This document shows, one piece after another, positions 34,273 through 43,725 of a DNA stretch of 64,000 bases (position 1 is the stretch's first letter; every line of letters starts with the position of its first letter). The position numbers were made by a program, and so were the translations under genes. Below the pieces are notes generated by a model that made no database searches, was not told the DNA's origin, and saw nothing but the letters and a program-made list of their open reading frames with translations. The stretch is from assembly GCA_028283765.1 (NCBI GenBank), contig JAPWJY010000008.1, positions 744,001 to 808,000 of the forward strand. The letters run 5' to 3'. Source of the stretch: Parvibaculaceae bacterium (GTDB lineage: Bacteria; Pseudomonadota; Alphaproteobacteria; Parvibaculales; Parvibaculaceae).

Positions 34273-35139
34273 ATGTCGAAGTCCGTTGAAAAGATGACGC
34301 GGGTAGAAAATATCGCACGGTCCGAGAAGATTTCGGTCTGCGATCCGGTCTGGGACCGCCTGAAGGCGGAAGCCGCGGGCATGGCCGCCGATGAACCGGC
34401 GCTGGCCAGCTATCTTTACGTGACGGTCCTCAACCACAAGACGTTCGAGGACGCGCTGTCCTATCATCTGGCGCAGAAGCTCGGGAATCCCGAGATCAGG
34501 GCGATGCAGATGCGCGAAATTCTGGCGCAGGCGATCAGCGCCGAGCCCGCCATCGGCGACGCCGCGCGCGCGGACATCGCCGCCTATTTCGACCGCGACC
34601 CGGCCTGCCATTCCTATGTCCAGCCCTTTCTCTATTTCAAGGGCTACCATTCGCTGCAAATCCACCGCATCGCCCACTGGCTGTGGAACCATGGCCGCGC
34701 GCCGATGTCGCTCTATCTCCAGAACCGCATGTCGGACCTGTTCGCCGTGGATATTCATCCGGCCGCGCGCATGGGCCGGGGCATCTTCATCGATCATGCC
34801 ACCGGCATTGTCATCGGCGAGACGGCGGTGGTGGATGACGACGTCTCCATGCTCCATGGCGTCACGCTTGGCGGCAATGGCAAGGAAACCGGCGACCGCC
34901 ATCCCAAGATCCGCCGCGGCGTGCTCATCAGCGCGGGCGCGAAGGTGCTGGGCAATATCGAGGTTGGTGAATATTCCCGTATCGGCGCGGGCAGCGTGGT
35001 GCTCATTCCGGTCCCCGCGCACTGCACGGCCGTTGGCGTACCCGCCAAGATCGTCGGCTGCGCGGGCTGCGACGCCCCGAGCCGCGAGATGAACCATGTC
35101 ATCGAGGGCATCGTCTTCGACGAGGGCGCGGGCATCTGA
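34273..35139 (+). CDS. cysE: Serine O-acetyltransferase
   Basis: CysE (288 aa) acetylates L-serine from acetyl-CoA, the first step of cysteine synthesis. The N-terminal helical domain (VWDRLKAEAAGMAADEPALASYLY) is followed by a left-handed beta-helix with FAVDIHPAARMGRGIFIDHATGIVIGETAVV and HGVTLGGNGKETGDRHPKI, which carries the catalytic His and Asp-His region. The protein ends in Gly-Ile; a C-terminal Ile is the residue that inserts into CysK to form cysteine synthase, so that contact is preserved. The ATG at 34273 follows AGGAGC. An upstream frame adds residues without family support. Confidence 0.93.
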   Translation: MSKSVEKMTRVENIARSEKISVCDPVWDRLKAEAAGMAADEPALASYLYVTVLNHKTFEDALSYHLAQKLGNPEIRAMQMREILAQAISAEPAIGDAARADIAAYFDRDPACHSYVQPFLYFKGYHSLQIHRIAHWLWNHGRAPMSLYLQNRMSDLFAVDIHPAARMGRGIFIDHATGIVIGETAVVDDDVSMLHGVTLGGNGKETGDRHPKIRRGVLISAGAKVLGNIEVGEYSRIGAGSVVLIPVPAHCTAVGVPAKIVGCAGCDAPSREMNHVIEGIVFDEGAGI

Positions 35140-35191
35140 ACGGATCGCCCGGAGGGTGCGCTGAGCACCCCCCAAGCGGACCAGGTAATCT

Positions 35192-36457
35192 TCAGCCCCG
35201 TCCCGTAATAAATGCCTCGATTCCGCCCGCCGCCGCCCATCCCGTAGCGAATACGGCCTGCAGCAGATAGCCGCCGGTGGGGGCTTCCCAGTCGAGCATT
35301 TCACCGGCGGCGAAGACGCCGGGCAGCTTTTTCAGCATGAAACGGGCGTCCAGCTCGTCCCAGCCGATGCCGCCTGCGCTGGAAATGGCGCGGGTGAGCG
35401 GCTGGATGCCGGTAAGCGGCACCGGCACGGCCTTGATCAGCCGGGCCAGCGCCTCGGGATCGCGCGGCAGATCCCGGCCCGCCTCGCGCAGCAGGCCGAT
35501 GGCGGCGGGCGACAGACCCAGCGCCTTGCGCAGCAGGTTGGAGAGGGACGAGCCCTTGTCCTGCCGGGCGATGCGGCTGGCGAGATAGGCAATGTCATGC
35601 TCGGGGCTGAGGTCGACCATGAGCGTGGTCTTGTCATGCTTTTCCAGCGAGCGGCGCAGCAGGGGCGAAAGCGCGTAGACCGCGCCGCCTTCGATCCCGT
35701 AGTTCGTGACCACGGCTTCACCCCGCACCGTCTGGCCCGCAAAGGTGAAGGCCGCGTGTTTGAGTGGCGCGCCCGCGTGGCGATCACAGAAAATCCCGCT
35801 CCATTCGACGTTGAAGCCGCAATTGGAGGGCGCGAAGGGCGTCACAGCGATGTGGCGCGAGGTCAGCAGATCGACCCATGCGGCGGATGAGCCGAGCCGG
35901 GGCCAGCTTGCGCCGCCCAGGCCCAGCAGGGTCGCATCGGGCTTCACCTCTTCCAGCCGTCCGTCGCCATGGGCGATCAGCAGCGCGCCCTCGCCGGTCC
36001 AGCCCAGCCATTGCGCCCTTGTCACGATCTCGACGTTCTGTTCCACCAGACGCGCCAGCAGGGCGCGCAGAAGGGGCGAGGCCTTGAGCGCCCTGGGAAA
36101 GACCCGCCCGCTGGTGCCGGTGAAGGTTTCCTGCCCGAGCCCGTCCGCCCAGGCGCGGAGCGCTTCGGGCGGGAAGGCTTCAATCGCGGGGCGCAGCTTT
36201 TCAGCCGCTTCGGCATAGCGCGCCAGAAACGGTTCAAGGGGTTCCGAATGGGTGAGGTTGAGCCCGCCGCGCCCGGCCATCAGCAATTTGCGGCCAACCG
36301 AAGGCATGCGCTCATAGATCGTCACGCGCAGACCGTTCGCGCCGGATGAGGCGCTGAGGCGGTCGGCGGCGATCAGGTTTGCGGGGCCCGCGCCGATAAG
36401 GACGATATGTTTCAAGGGATGACGGCCGATCTGTTGCGAAGGGTATTCCCCTACCAT
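35192..36457 (-). CDS. HI0933/YhiN (BaiN)-family FAD-dependent oxidoreductase
   Basis: A flavoprotein of about 421 residues (ATG 36457; a TTG at 36415 directly before KHIVLIGAGPANLIAA is an alternative). The FAD-binding GAGPANLIAA, the basic RKLLMAGRGGLNLTHSEP segment and the C-terminal AGEMLDWEAPTGGYLLQ motif are diagnostic for the HI0933-like group; the form without a large insertion matches what is called TIGR03862. Function of the group is poorly known. The ATG overlaps the stop of the upstream DAO-type gene, so the two flavoprotein genes are coupled. Confidence 0.85.
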   Translation of the reverse strand: MVGEYPSQQIGRHPLKHIVLIGAGPANLIAADRLSASSGANGLRVTIYERMPSVGRKLLMAGRGGLNLTHSEPLEPFLARYAEAAEKLRPAIEAFPPEALRAWADGLGQETFTGTSGRVFPRALKASPLLRALLARLVEQNVEIVTRAQWLGWTGEGALLIAHGDGRLEEVKPDATLLGLGGASWPRLGSSAAWVDLLTSRHIAVTPFAPSNCGFNVEWSGIFCDRHAGAPLKHAAFTFAGQTVRGEAVVTNYGIEGGAVYALSPLLRRSLEKHDKTTLMVDLSPEHDIAYLASRIARQDKGSSLSNLLRKALGLSPAAIGLLREAGRDLPRDPEALARLIKAVPVPLTGIQPLTRAISSAGGIGWDELDARFMLKKLPGVFAAGEMLDWEAPTGGYLLQAVFATGWAAAGGIEAFITGRG

Positions 36458-37746
36458 GGCAGGCGGTCGCGCATGGCATAAAACAGCATGCCCGCGACAA
36501 GGGCCGGATAGCGCAGCCACATGCCGCCGGGAAAATCGGGAATGCGCACGTCCGCCATCCAGTCGAAGCGTTCGGCATGGCCCGCAATCGCCTCCGCCAT
36601 CAGCTTTCCGCCCAGCGTCGCCATATTGACGCCCTGCCCGGAGTAGCCCTGCGCATAATAGGCGTTGCCGGCGAGCCGCCCGAAGCTTGGCATCCGGGGC
36701 AGGGTAATGGCGAGCGCGCCGCCCCAGGCATAATCGATGCGGGTGTTTTCAAGCTGGGGAAAGACCCGCAGCATCGGCTTTCGGACGAAGGCGGCGATGT
36801 CTTCGGGAAATTTCGAGGAATAGTTTTCCCCGCCGCCAAACAGAAGGCGGTGGTCGGCGGAAAGCCGGTAGTAGTCGATGACGAATTTGGTATCGGCGAC
36901 CGCCACATCGTCTCGGATCAGCGCGCGGGCCTGCGCCTCGCCCAGCGGTTCGGTCGCGATGATGAAATTATTGATCGGCATGATCTTGTGGGCGATGCGG
37001 GGTTCGAGCTTGCCCAGATAGGCGTTGCAGGCCAGCGCCACGAAGTTCGATGTCACTGTGCCGTGGGCCGTTTTTATGGTGATCCTGTCGCCATAGCCGA
37101 TACCGAGAGCCCTCGTTCCTTCATAGATTTGCGCGCCCTTGCCGATTGCGGCGCGCGCGAGCCCGAGCGCGAAATTGAGCGGATGGAGGTGGGCGCAGCC
37201 CATATCGAGCGAGCCGCCATGATAGCGGCTGGTGCCGACCATGCCGGCGATTTCCTCCCGGGACACGAAGCTCAGCTTCTCGCAGCCGTAATCCGCCGTC
37301 AGATGATCCACCTCGTTGCGGATGGAGGCGACGTCGCTGGCCTTCCAGGCGCCATGGAGAATGCCGGGTTTCAGGTCGCACTCGATCCCATGGCTGGCGA
37401 TCAGGCCCTTGACCAGCGCGGCGGATTCAAGCCCCAGATTCCAGAGATGGTGGGCCCAGTCATGGCCCAGCATCGTTTCAAGCTCGCGCTGGCCGAGGCG
37501 CTGGGAGCGGTAGAGCTGGCCGCCATTGCGGCCCGAGGCGCCAAACCCGACCGGCCCCGCCTCCAGCACGACCACCCGGTAGCCGCGTTCGGCAAGATGA
37601 TAGGCTGCCGAAAGACCGGTATATCCCGCGCCGACCACGCATACGTCGCATGTCTCATCGTGATCGAGCGCCGTCAGATGCGGCGCGCCACGGCTGGTCG
37701 CGGCGTAATAGGAGCGGGGATAATCCTGTGCCGGGGGCGGGGTCAT
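36451..37746 (-). CDS. FAD-dependent amine oxidoreductase, DAO family (PuuB/gamma-glutamylputrescine oxidase-like)
   Basis: A 431-residue D-amino-acid-oxidase-fold enzyme. It starts with a YYAAT segment, then VVGAGYTGLSAAYHLAERGYRVVVLEAG for FAD and GASGRNGGQ, the covalent- or loop-binding signature of this family. C-terminal GYSGQGVNMATLGGKLMAEAI is the second FAD site. The closest known group is gamma-glutamylputrescine oxidase (PuuB/OrdL), which oxidises an amine to aldehyde, ammonia and H2O2. No glutamylation gene is nearby, so the substrate is open. Followed by the YhiN-like gene with overlapping codons. Confidence 0.85.
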   Translation of the reverse strand: MTPPPAQDYPRSYYAATSRGAPHLTALDHDETCDVCVVGAGYTGLSAAYHLAERGYRVVVLEAGPVGFGASGRNGGQLYRSQRLGQRELETMLGHDWAHHLWNLGLESAALVKGLIASHGIECDLKPGILHGAWKASDVASIRNEVDHLTADYGCEKLSFVSREEIAGMVGTSRYHGGSLDMGCAHLHPLNFALGLARAAIGKGAQIYEGTRALGIGYGDRITIKTAHGTVTSNFVALACNAYLGKLEPRIAHKIMPINNFIIATEPLGEAQARALIRDDVAVADTKFVIDYYRLSADHRLLFGGGENYSSKFPEDIAAFVRKPMLRVFPQLENTRIDYAWGGALAITLPRMPSFGRLAGNAYYAQGYSGQGVNMATLGGKLMAEAIAGHAERFDWMADVRIPDFPGGMWLRYPALVAGMLFYAMRDRLPW

Positions 37747-37756
37747 GGGTGTGCCA

Positions 37757-38044
37757 TCAGGAGGCGATTTCGTAGCTGGTTTCGTCGTGGGCGTCGCTGA
37801 ACACGTCGCTCAGGTCCATGCAGGCTTCCCACGGGGCGGAGGTGCGGGTGTTCTCCAGCGCGGCTTCGTCGGCCCATTGCGTATAGAAGGCGACGGAACG
37901 GTCATCGGTGCCTTCGAGGATCATCGCCTTTTCAAACCCGGACGGCGGCGAGCGGTCGAGTTCGCGCTCCTTGTAGCCGCGAAGCTGGGTGCTGATCTGC
38001 TCGGGATCGCTGGTGGTGAAGCGGATAAGGTGGACGATGGTCAT
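37757..38044 (-). CDS. Antibiotic biosynthesis monooxygenase-like small protein
   Basis: A 95-residue protein (MTIVHLIRFTTSDPEQISTQL...) whose length and pattern (central FYTQWADEAALENTR, end with hydrophobic and acidic residues) suggest a ferredoxin-like dimeric alpha-beta barrel of the ABM type. Such proteins are small monooxygenases or unknown-function proteins. Identification is by pattern only. It lies just upstream of the DAO-family gene on the same strand, ten bases apart, so they may be co-transcribed. Confidence 0.6.
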   Translation of the reverse strand: MTIVHLIRFTTSDPEQISTQLRGYKERELDRSPPSGFEKAMILEGTDDRSVAFYTQWADEAALENTRTSAPWEACMDLSDVFSDAHDETSYEIAS

Positions 38045-38148
38045 GGGGCCTCTTGTGCGAGCATGGCTTCCGGTTTGTGGCGGCAAGGGGATCAAGGGGA
38101 TAGAGTGCTGCCTCCATCGGGATTTAACCAGAAAAAGAGGGAAACGCC

Positions 38149-38961
38149 ATGGCTGGCGACCGCAGTGCAGTAAAAGGGCGCGTTGAAGGCAAGGTTGCGA
38201 TCGTCACGGGCGCGGCCAAGGGCATCGGCGCGGCAAGCGCACGCCTGCTGGCGCGCGAGGGGGCAAAAGTGGTCCTGAGCGATCTCGATGCGGCAGGCGG
38301 CGACGCCGTGGTATCCGCCATTCTGGCCGCCGGCGGCGATGCGGTCTTCGTGTCCCATGACGTCACCGACGAGGCGCAATGGGAGCAGGTTGTCACCGTC
38401 GCGCGCGAGCGGTTCGGCGGGCTCGATGTGCTGGTCAACAATGCGGGAATTTCCCCGTCGGGAAAGCCCATCGAGGATCTGGGCCTCGATGAATGGCGCC
38501 ACACGCTGGCCGTCGATCTCGACAGCGTGTTCCTCGGCTGCAAATACGCGATCCGCGCCATGAAGACGGGCGGCGGCTCGATCGTCAACGTGTCGTCAAT
38601 CCTGGGGCTGGTCGGCAATCCCAATACGGCGGACTACAACGCCGCCAAGGGCGGGGTGCGCCTGCTGACCAAGGCGGCGGCGCTGGAGGTGGCGGCGCTC
38701 GGCTATCCGATCCGGGTCAATTCGGTGCATCCGGGCTATATCGACACGCCGATGGTGCGCACGGCCATCGACAGGGGCATTCAGGAGAGCGGCGCGGGCA
38801 GCCAGAATGAGGCGATTGCGCTCCTGACCATGCTGCATCCCATCGGGCGGCTGGGCGTGGCGGAGGAAATCGGCAACGCCATCCTGTTCCTCGCCTCCGA
38901 CGAATCGTCCTTCATGACCGGCTCGGAACTGGTGGTCGACGGCGGTTATACGGCCCGGTGA
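38149..38961 (+). CDS. SDR family oxidoreductase
   Basis: A 270-residue classical SDR: TGAAKGIGAA cofactor loop, LSDLDAAGG after strand two (Asp, NAD preferred), VNNAGISPSG, catalytic Ser in NVSSILGLVG, YNAAK and NSVHPGYIDTPM. It ends in VVDGGYTAR. Related sequences include cyclopentanol and 3-beta/17-beta hydroxysteroid dehydrogenases; the substrate is not determinable. It stands alone, divergent from the small ABM-like gene and convergent with the PCu(A)C gene. Confidence 0.85.
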   Translation: MAGDRSAVKGRVEGKVAIVTGAAKGIGAASARLLAREGAKVVLSDLDAAGGDAVVSAILAAGGDAVFVSHDVTDEAQWEQVVTVARERFGGLDVLVNNAGISPSGKPIEDLGLDEWRHTLAVDLDSVFLGCKYAIRAMKTGGGSIVNVSSILGLVGNPNTADYNAAKGGVRLLTKAAALEVAALGYPIRVNSVHPGYIDTPMVRTAIDRGIQESGAGSQNEAIALLTMLHPIGRLGVAEEIGNAILFLASDESSFMTGSELVVDGGYTAR

Positions 38962-38975
38962 TTATGGAAGTCTGA

Positions 38976-39488
38976 TTACTGGTTGCCCATGCCGGACATC
39001 GAGGGCATGGCTGGTGCGGCGGGCGTCGCGGCGGCCTTGCGGGTTTCGACCTTCATGGTCGCGGCTATGCGGCCCGCCTTCTCGAACACGAAGGTCACGG
39101 GAAAACTCTCGCCTTCCACCAGCGGCTTGTTCAGCCCGACGAACATGATGTGATTGCCGCCGGGGGCAAAGGTGAGAGTGCCGTTGGCGGGCACAGGGGC
39201 GTTGTCGATCCGGCGCATCTTCATCACCAGGCCGTTCATGCTCATGGTATGAAATTCGGCCTTTTTCGACACATCGGCTTCGACGGCGAGCAGAACGTCT
39301 GCCTCGCCTTTGTTCTCCACGGTGAAATAGCCTGCCCCGACCTGCGAATTGCCGATCGAGGGACGCGCCCACAAATCCTTGATCGTGACGTTCGCGGGTT
39401 CTTCCGCCCGGCTGACGGTGGCGATAGCGGCGCCTGCGGTCAGCAGGATGGTGAAGACCATCAGCCATTTCAGCATACGTTTGGACAT
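38976..39488 (-). CDS. PCu(A)C copper chaperone
   Basis: A 170-residue periplasmic copper chaperone. Residues 1-28 form a signal anchor or signal peptide. The copper motif H-M-x10-M-x21-H-x-M is present in the form H-T-M...MKM followed by exactly 21 residues and HIM. The tail adds several Met (MPSMSGMGNQ), which could bind Cu(I) further. Its relatives deliver Cu(I) to the CuA site of cytochrome c oxidase together with Sco. No sco or cox gene is adjacent. ATG 39488 has AGGCGC upstream. Confidence 0.85.
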   Translation of the reverse strand: MSKRMLKWLMVFTILLTAGAAIATVSRAEEPANVTIKDLWARPSIGNSQVGAGYFTVENKGEADVLLAVEADVSKKAEFHTMSMNGLVMKMRRIDNAPVPANGTLTFAPGGNHIMFVGLNKPLVEGESFPVTFVFEKAGRIAATMKVETRKAAATPAAPAMPSMSGMGNQ

Positions 39489-39695
39489 GGAGCGCCTCAT
39501 TTCACAGAAGGGGCGGACCCTGCCACGGTCTCGCCGCAACGGCAACCGGTCGATCCGCCGCAGGGCAGCCTGCCGCAGGGAGGGGCCGCGATGCGACAGA
39601 GCCTATTTGCATGAGGCTTTCGGAGAGATTAAAAGCACGGTCATTATCCCCGCCCATTTGGAGCCTTGGCCGAAAGGCCGGCCAGGAGATGCGTT

Positions 39696-39914
39696 TTGAA
39701 ACAAGATGAAATCAAGCAACTGGAGCTTTATCTCCAGAAAAAGTTCGCCCTCCCGGCGCTGAATGTGCGCAAGCGTCCCCAGAAGAGCGATTCCGTCGAG
39801 GTGAATATCGGGGATGAATTCATCGGCGTGATCTATCGCGACGATGACGAAGGCGAAGTTTCCTACGCCTTCCAGATGGCCATTCTCGAAATAGACCTCG
39901 ACGAGATCGGCTGA
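39696..39914 (+). CDS. DUF3126 family protein
   Basis: A 72-residue protein beginning with TTG (LKQDEIKQLELYLQKKF), supported by AGGAG seven bases upstream; an ATG-led longer frame begins at 39666 but does not match the family. The pattern of N-terminal helix, then KSDSVEVNIGDEFIGVIYRDDDEGEVSYAFQMAILEIDL, is that of the alphaproteobacterial DUF3126 family of unknown function. Its stop is two bases from the stop of the convergent PhoX gene. Confidence 0.8.
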   Translation: MKQDEIKQLELYLQKKFALPALNVRKRPQKSDSVEVNIGDEFIGVIYRDDDEGEVSYAFQMAILEIDLDEIG

Positions 39915-39916
39915 GC

Positions 39917-41914
39917 CTATCCTCCGACCGCGCCGCCGTCCTTGCGGCGGATCGCGAGGACCGAAGGACGCGGCGGCATGTCCGGCTTGAAGTCCGGCCA
40001 GCGGGTTGCCGGGTCCTCGAAGGTGGATTTGCGCTCGAAGCCCTTGAATTCCCCGGTGCCGTCGGAAGCGGGATGTTGCACGGCGACGAAGAAGGTGGTG
40101 CCGTCCGGGGTGAAGCAGGGGCCGCACATCTCCGCCCCCACGGGCACGCGAAAGAGCATATGGCCCGTGCCGCGCCCCTCGCCTTGCGTTTCCAGACCCC
40201 AGATACCGTCCGCCGTGCCGGTGGTTCCAGCCCAGTCGTCCCCCTGATCGGTCGCGACCCACAGACGCCCCTTGGCGTCGACCGCCAGATTGTCGGGGCA
40301 GGCGAACCAGCCGTTTTCCGTGATGTTCTTGTTCCAGCTTGCGCCTGTGGCCGGGTTCTTCGGGTTGCCGCACAAAACCAGCAGATCCCAGGTGAAATGG
40401 TCGCTGCCATGGTCGTCGAGGCCGGGCGTCAGCTCCATGATCTGGCCCCAGATATTGGCGGGGCGTGGGTCGGGGCCGTTGAGGTTTGCCGTGGCGCGCC
40501 TGGAATTGTTGGTGAGCGAGAAATAGACCTTCTTGGTCAGGGGATTGGGCTGCACGTCCTCGGTCCGGTCGAGCGGCGTCGCTCCCAGAATGTCGGCGGC
40601 CCGGCGCGCCTCGATCAGGACGTCTGCCTGGCTGAGAAAGCCGTTGGTGGCGTCGAGCCCGTTTTGTCCATGGATGAGCGCCAGCCAGCGGCCCGAGCCG
40701 TCTTCCTCGAAGCGGGCCACATAGAGCGTGCCATTGTCCAGAAGCGTGCGGTTTGCTTCCCGGTTTTTCGTGTCGAACTTGTCCCGGGTCACGAATTTGT
40801 AGGCATATTCGAAGCGCTGGTCGTCGCCCATATAAAGCGCGAGGCGGCCATCGTTGGTGGGCGCGTTTTCGCAGCCTTCATGCTTGAAACGGCCAAGCGC
40901 GGTGCGTTTGACCGGCATCTGTGTTGGGTCGAGCGGATCGATTTCGACGACCCAGCCGAAGCGGTTCGGCTCGTTGGGCTCCTGGCCTATATCGAAGCGC
41001 GGCACATAACGGTGCCACGGATAGGGGTGCTCCGCCGGGATGCCCATGCGCTGGTAGTTCTCGGCCTCCGAGGCGCTGTTGGCCTCGCCGCCGAAATAGT
41101 AATTGATGTTTTCCTCGCAGGTGAGATAGGTGCCCCAGGGTGTGATGCCGCCCGCGCAATTGTTGACCGTGCCGGTGACGGTGCGCCCTTCCGGGTCGGT
41201 GGAGGTGGCAAGCCTTGGATGCCCGGCGGCGGGCCCGGTGAAGCGGATGGCCGTTTCCAGCGTCGAAATGCGCCGGTTGAACGGGCTGCCGGTCACCACC
41301 GACCAGTTGCCCTTGCCGTCGCGCTGTATCTCGACGATCGAGTTGCCATGGGCGGCCATGCAGGTCTTCACCTGCGCCTCGCTCAGGGCAGCTGCCACAT
41401 TGTCGTCGCCAGCGGGCAGGCCGGGAAACATCAGCTCGTCATTGGTATATTCATGATTGACGCAGAGCAGACCGTGGTCGCTGGCTCCCGAGCCATAGGG
41501 CAGCGGCACGAAGCCGATATAGTCGTTGTTGTAGCCGAAGCGGCCAAGCTGGCCCTGTGCGTCGAGGGTATGGGGATCGAAAGCGGGCAGGCCTGGTTGG
41601 AGTGCGTCGCCCCAGCGGATCAGCACGTCCGCGTTATGGTCGGCCGCGACATGGTGGGTGGTATCGACGCCATGGGCGATTTCGGGAAAATTGAAGGTGA
41701 AATCCGGTGCGTCGGGTTTCTTGTCACACCCGGCAAGTCCGGTCAGACCTATCCCCGCGCCCGCCATCAGGCCAAATCCTGCCGCGCCCTTGAGCAGGCC
41801 GCGCCGTGCGATGCGGCGCTCCCATAGGGTATTCAGCGACGGGCTCGCCGGACGCTCGATGGCGCGGTCCTCCTGCTCTTCCCGGCGTTCACTCAAGGAC
41901 TTGTGCTTCGTCAT
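39917..41914 (-). CDS. phoX: PhoX family alkaline phosphatase (DUF839)
   Basis: A 665-residue secreted protein. The N-terminus is long and polar and then carries a twin-arginine signal (ERRIARRGLLKGAAGFG, near residues 32-48) ending in GLAGCDKKP; the Cys could also be a lipobox Cys. The mature part is a DUF839/PhoX domain with LLCVNHEYTNDELMFP, NNCAGGITPWGTYLTCEEN, KHEGCENA and a CPDNLAVDAKGRLWVATDQGD segment, which are the calcium/iron-binding regions of PhoX. It should hydrolyse phosphate monoesters outside the cytoplasm. Direct repeats upstream only weakly resemble a Pho box. Confidence 0.88.
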   Translation of the reverse strand: MTKHKSLSERREEQEDRAIERPASPSLNTLWERRIARRGLLKGAAGFGLMAGAGIGLTGLAGCDKKPDAPDFTFNFPEIAHGVDTTHHVAADHNADVLIRWGDALQPGLPAFDPHTLDAQGQLGRFGYNNDYIGFVPLPYGSGASDHGLLCVNHEYTNDELMFPGLPAGDDNVAAALSEAQVKTCMAAHGNSIVEIQRDGKGNWSVVTGSPFNRRISTLETAIRFTGPAAGHPRLATSTDPEGRTVTGTVNNCAGGITPWGTYLTCEENINYYFGGEANSASEAENYQRMGIPAEHPYPWHRYVPRFDIGQEPNEPNRFGWVVEIDPLDPTQMPVKRTALGRFKHEGCENAPTNDGRLALYMGDDQRFEYAYKFVTRDKFDTKNREANRTLLDNGTLYVARFEEDGSGRWLALIHGQNGLDATNGFLSQADVLIEARRAADILGATPLDRTEDVQPNPLTKKVYFSLTNNSRRATANLNGPDPRPANIWGQIMELTPGLDDHGSDHFTWDLLVLCGNPKNPATGASWNKNITENGWFACPDNLAVDAKGRLWVATDQGDDWAGTTGTADGIWGLETQGEGRGTGHMLFRVPVGAEMCGPCFTPDGTTFFVAVQHPASDGTGEFKGFERKSTFEDPATRWPDFKPDMPPRPSVLAIRRKDGGAVGG

Positions 41915-42166
41915 ACTCAGAATCCGTTAACCATATTCAAAAACGCATTATGCGCGATTCACGCCTGCCGGCATGCCGCAAGATCTGGTTTTGCTGCCGA
42001 GGGCGAGGCCGGGAGAGAAACGGCGGATAAATGTCTTTTTAATGTCCGGGTTTGACAGGCTGATGACGGCGCGGCCTGCGGGCTCGCGTGGGCGGGCGGC
42101 CCGTGCCATCATCCCGGCCCGTTGATAGGGACTTTGAGATCGTCTGAACATGAGCCGGAGAATCGT

Positions 42167-42697
42167 ATGGCTGTTTTTGCTTTGGGGAACGTCAGGCCCC
42201 TTCTGCCGCCACAGGGCGAGTACTGGATTGCGCCGAACGCCCAGGTGATGGGCAACGTCAAGCTGGAAAAGAACGCCAGCGTCTGGTTCAGCGCCGTGCT
42301 GCGCGGTGACAATGAATTGATCACCGTGGGCGAGAATTCCAATGTTCAGGATGGCTCGGTCCTCCACACCGATATGGGAGCGCCGCTCACGATCGGCCGG
42401 AACGTCACCGTCGGCCATCTGGTGATGCTGCATGGCTGCACCATCGGCGATGGCACGCTGATCGGCATCGGCTCGGTCATTCTCAACCATACGAAAATCG
42501 GCAGGAACTGCATCATCGGCGCGAATACGCTGATCCCCGAGGGCAAAATTATCCCCGATAATTCGATGGTCATGGGCTCGCCCGGCAAGGTCGTGCGCCA
42601 GCTTGACGAGGATACCGCCGCGATGCTCCAGATCTCGGCCGATCATTATGTCGAGAACTGGCAGCGCTACGCCCGCGAGCTGAAGGCCGTGGACTGA
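42167..42697 (+). CDS. Gamma carbonic anhydrase family protein
   Basis: A 176-residue left-handed beta-helix protein. Metal-binding histidines of the gamma class are seen in [18 protein letters not shown] (two His), and the repeats [29 protein letters not shown] are the hexapeptide rungs. The C-terminal helix is [15 protein letters not shown]. Relatives include YrdA/PaaY and complex I-associated gamma-CA. True carbonic anhydrase activity is uncertain in this short group. ATG 42167 is preceded by CCGGAG. Confidence 0.88.
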   Translation: MAVFALGNVRPLLPPQGEYWIAPNAQVMGNVKLEKNASVWFSAVLRGDNELITVGENSNVQDGSVLHTDMGAPLTIGRNVTVGHLVMLHGCTIGDGTLIGIGSVILNHTKIGRNCIIGANTLIPEGKIIPDNSMVMGSPGKVVRQLDEDTAAMLQISADHYVENWQRYARELKAVD

Positions 42698-42743
42698 ACG
42701 GACGGTAAAATAAAATCAGAATAAGAACACGATAACAGGGAGC

Positions 42744-43586
42744 ATGATGATGAGCAGGCCGCAGGCTGGCGAAGCCCTTTCCGACGAAGTGCTGTACGAA
42801 GTTTCCGATCACATCGCCACGATCACGCTGAATGCGCCGGAGCGCATGAACACGATTTCCGGACCGATGCTCAATGCGCTGGCCGCCCGCCTGATCCAGG
42901 CGGACAAGGACCATGAGGTGCGCTGCATCATCATCACGGGCAAGGGCCGGGCGTTCTGCGCGGGCCTCGATCTGGGCGCGCAGACGTCGGGAAACCAGAG
43001 TGCAGGCTCCCTGAGCATCGGGTCGAGCGGGGGCATCGTCTCCACTTCCATTGATCTCGCCAATACGCCGCCGACGGTGCTGTTCAATCTGGAAAAGCCG
43101 ACCATTGCCGCCGTCAATGGCGGGGCGGCGGGCTATGGCATGGATACGGCGCTCGGCTGCGACATCCGCCTGATGGGCGCATCCGCCAAGCTTGCCGCCG
43201 CCTTCTGCAAGCGCGGCATCCTGCCCGAATCCGGCGGCACCTGGTTTCTGCCGCGCCTGATCGGCTGGTCGAAGGCGGCCGAACTGGTTTTCACCGGGCG
43301 CACCCTCTCCGCGCAGGAAAGCGTTGACTGGGGGCTTGCCTCCGAAGTGGTGCCGGATGGCGAACTGATGGCGCGTGCCCGCGCGCTTGCCGCTGAAATC
43401 GCCGCCAACGCCCCGCTCGCCGTGCAGGCCGCCAAGCGCATGATGCGGATGGGCCTGAACGAGCCTTTCAACGAGCATGTCCATCATGTCTATCTCCAGC
43501 TCCTGCCGCTGATGCGCACCGAGGATGTGAAGGAAGGCATGACCGCTTTCATGGAGAAGCGCGCGCCGGTCTTCAAGGGACGCTGA
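42744..43586 (+). CDS. Enoyl-CoA hydratase/isomerase family protein
   Basis: A 280-residue crotonase with ITGKGRAFCAGLDLGAQ and VNGGAAGYGMDTALGCDIRLM forming the oxyanion hole; the active-site segment reads FCKRGILPESGGTWFLPRLIG, with one acid (Glu in LPESGGTW). An insertion of Gly and Ser (NQSAGSLSIGSSGG) lies after the first oxyanion segment. It is one of two adjacent crotonases and follows the carbonic anhydrase gene. The substrate is unknown. Confidence 0.83.
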   Translation: MMMSRPQAGEALSDEVLYEVSDHIATITLNAPERMNTISGPMLNALAARLIQADKDHEVRCIIITGKGRAFCAGLDLGAQTSGNQSAGSLSIGSSGGIVSTSIDLANTPPTVLFNLEKPTIAAVNGGAAGYGMDTALGCDIRLMGASAKLAAAFCKRGILPESGGTWFLPRLIGWSKAAELVFTGRTLSAQESVDWGLASEVVPDGELMARARALAAEIAANAPLAVQAAKRMMRMGLNEPFNEHVHHVYLQLLPLMRTEDVKEGMTAFMEKRAPVFKGR

Positions 43587-43725
43587 CGCGGGCCTGTGGC
43601 GGACGTTGCGTCAATTCCGCGGCTCCCGGGCAAGGCTTGCCTGAGGGCCGCACGCGGGGCAGTCTCGGCGCAAACGAGCCGCCCGCCATGGTGAATGCGG
43701 GCGGGACACGATGGAGAGGAAATCC

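Noticed and set aside
39603-40373. Minus-strand 256-codon frame over DUF3126 and the end of phoX
   Set aside because: Shadow of two genuine genes that meet tail to tail; the PhoX frame carries the conserved motifs.
42031-42046. 11-bp-spaced ATGTC repeats upstream of phoX, resembling a Pho box
   Set aside because: Spacing fits PhoB but the half-sites do not match the TGTCA-type consensus, and the repeat is about 120 bases from the phoX start, next to another gene.
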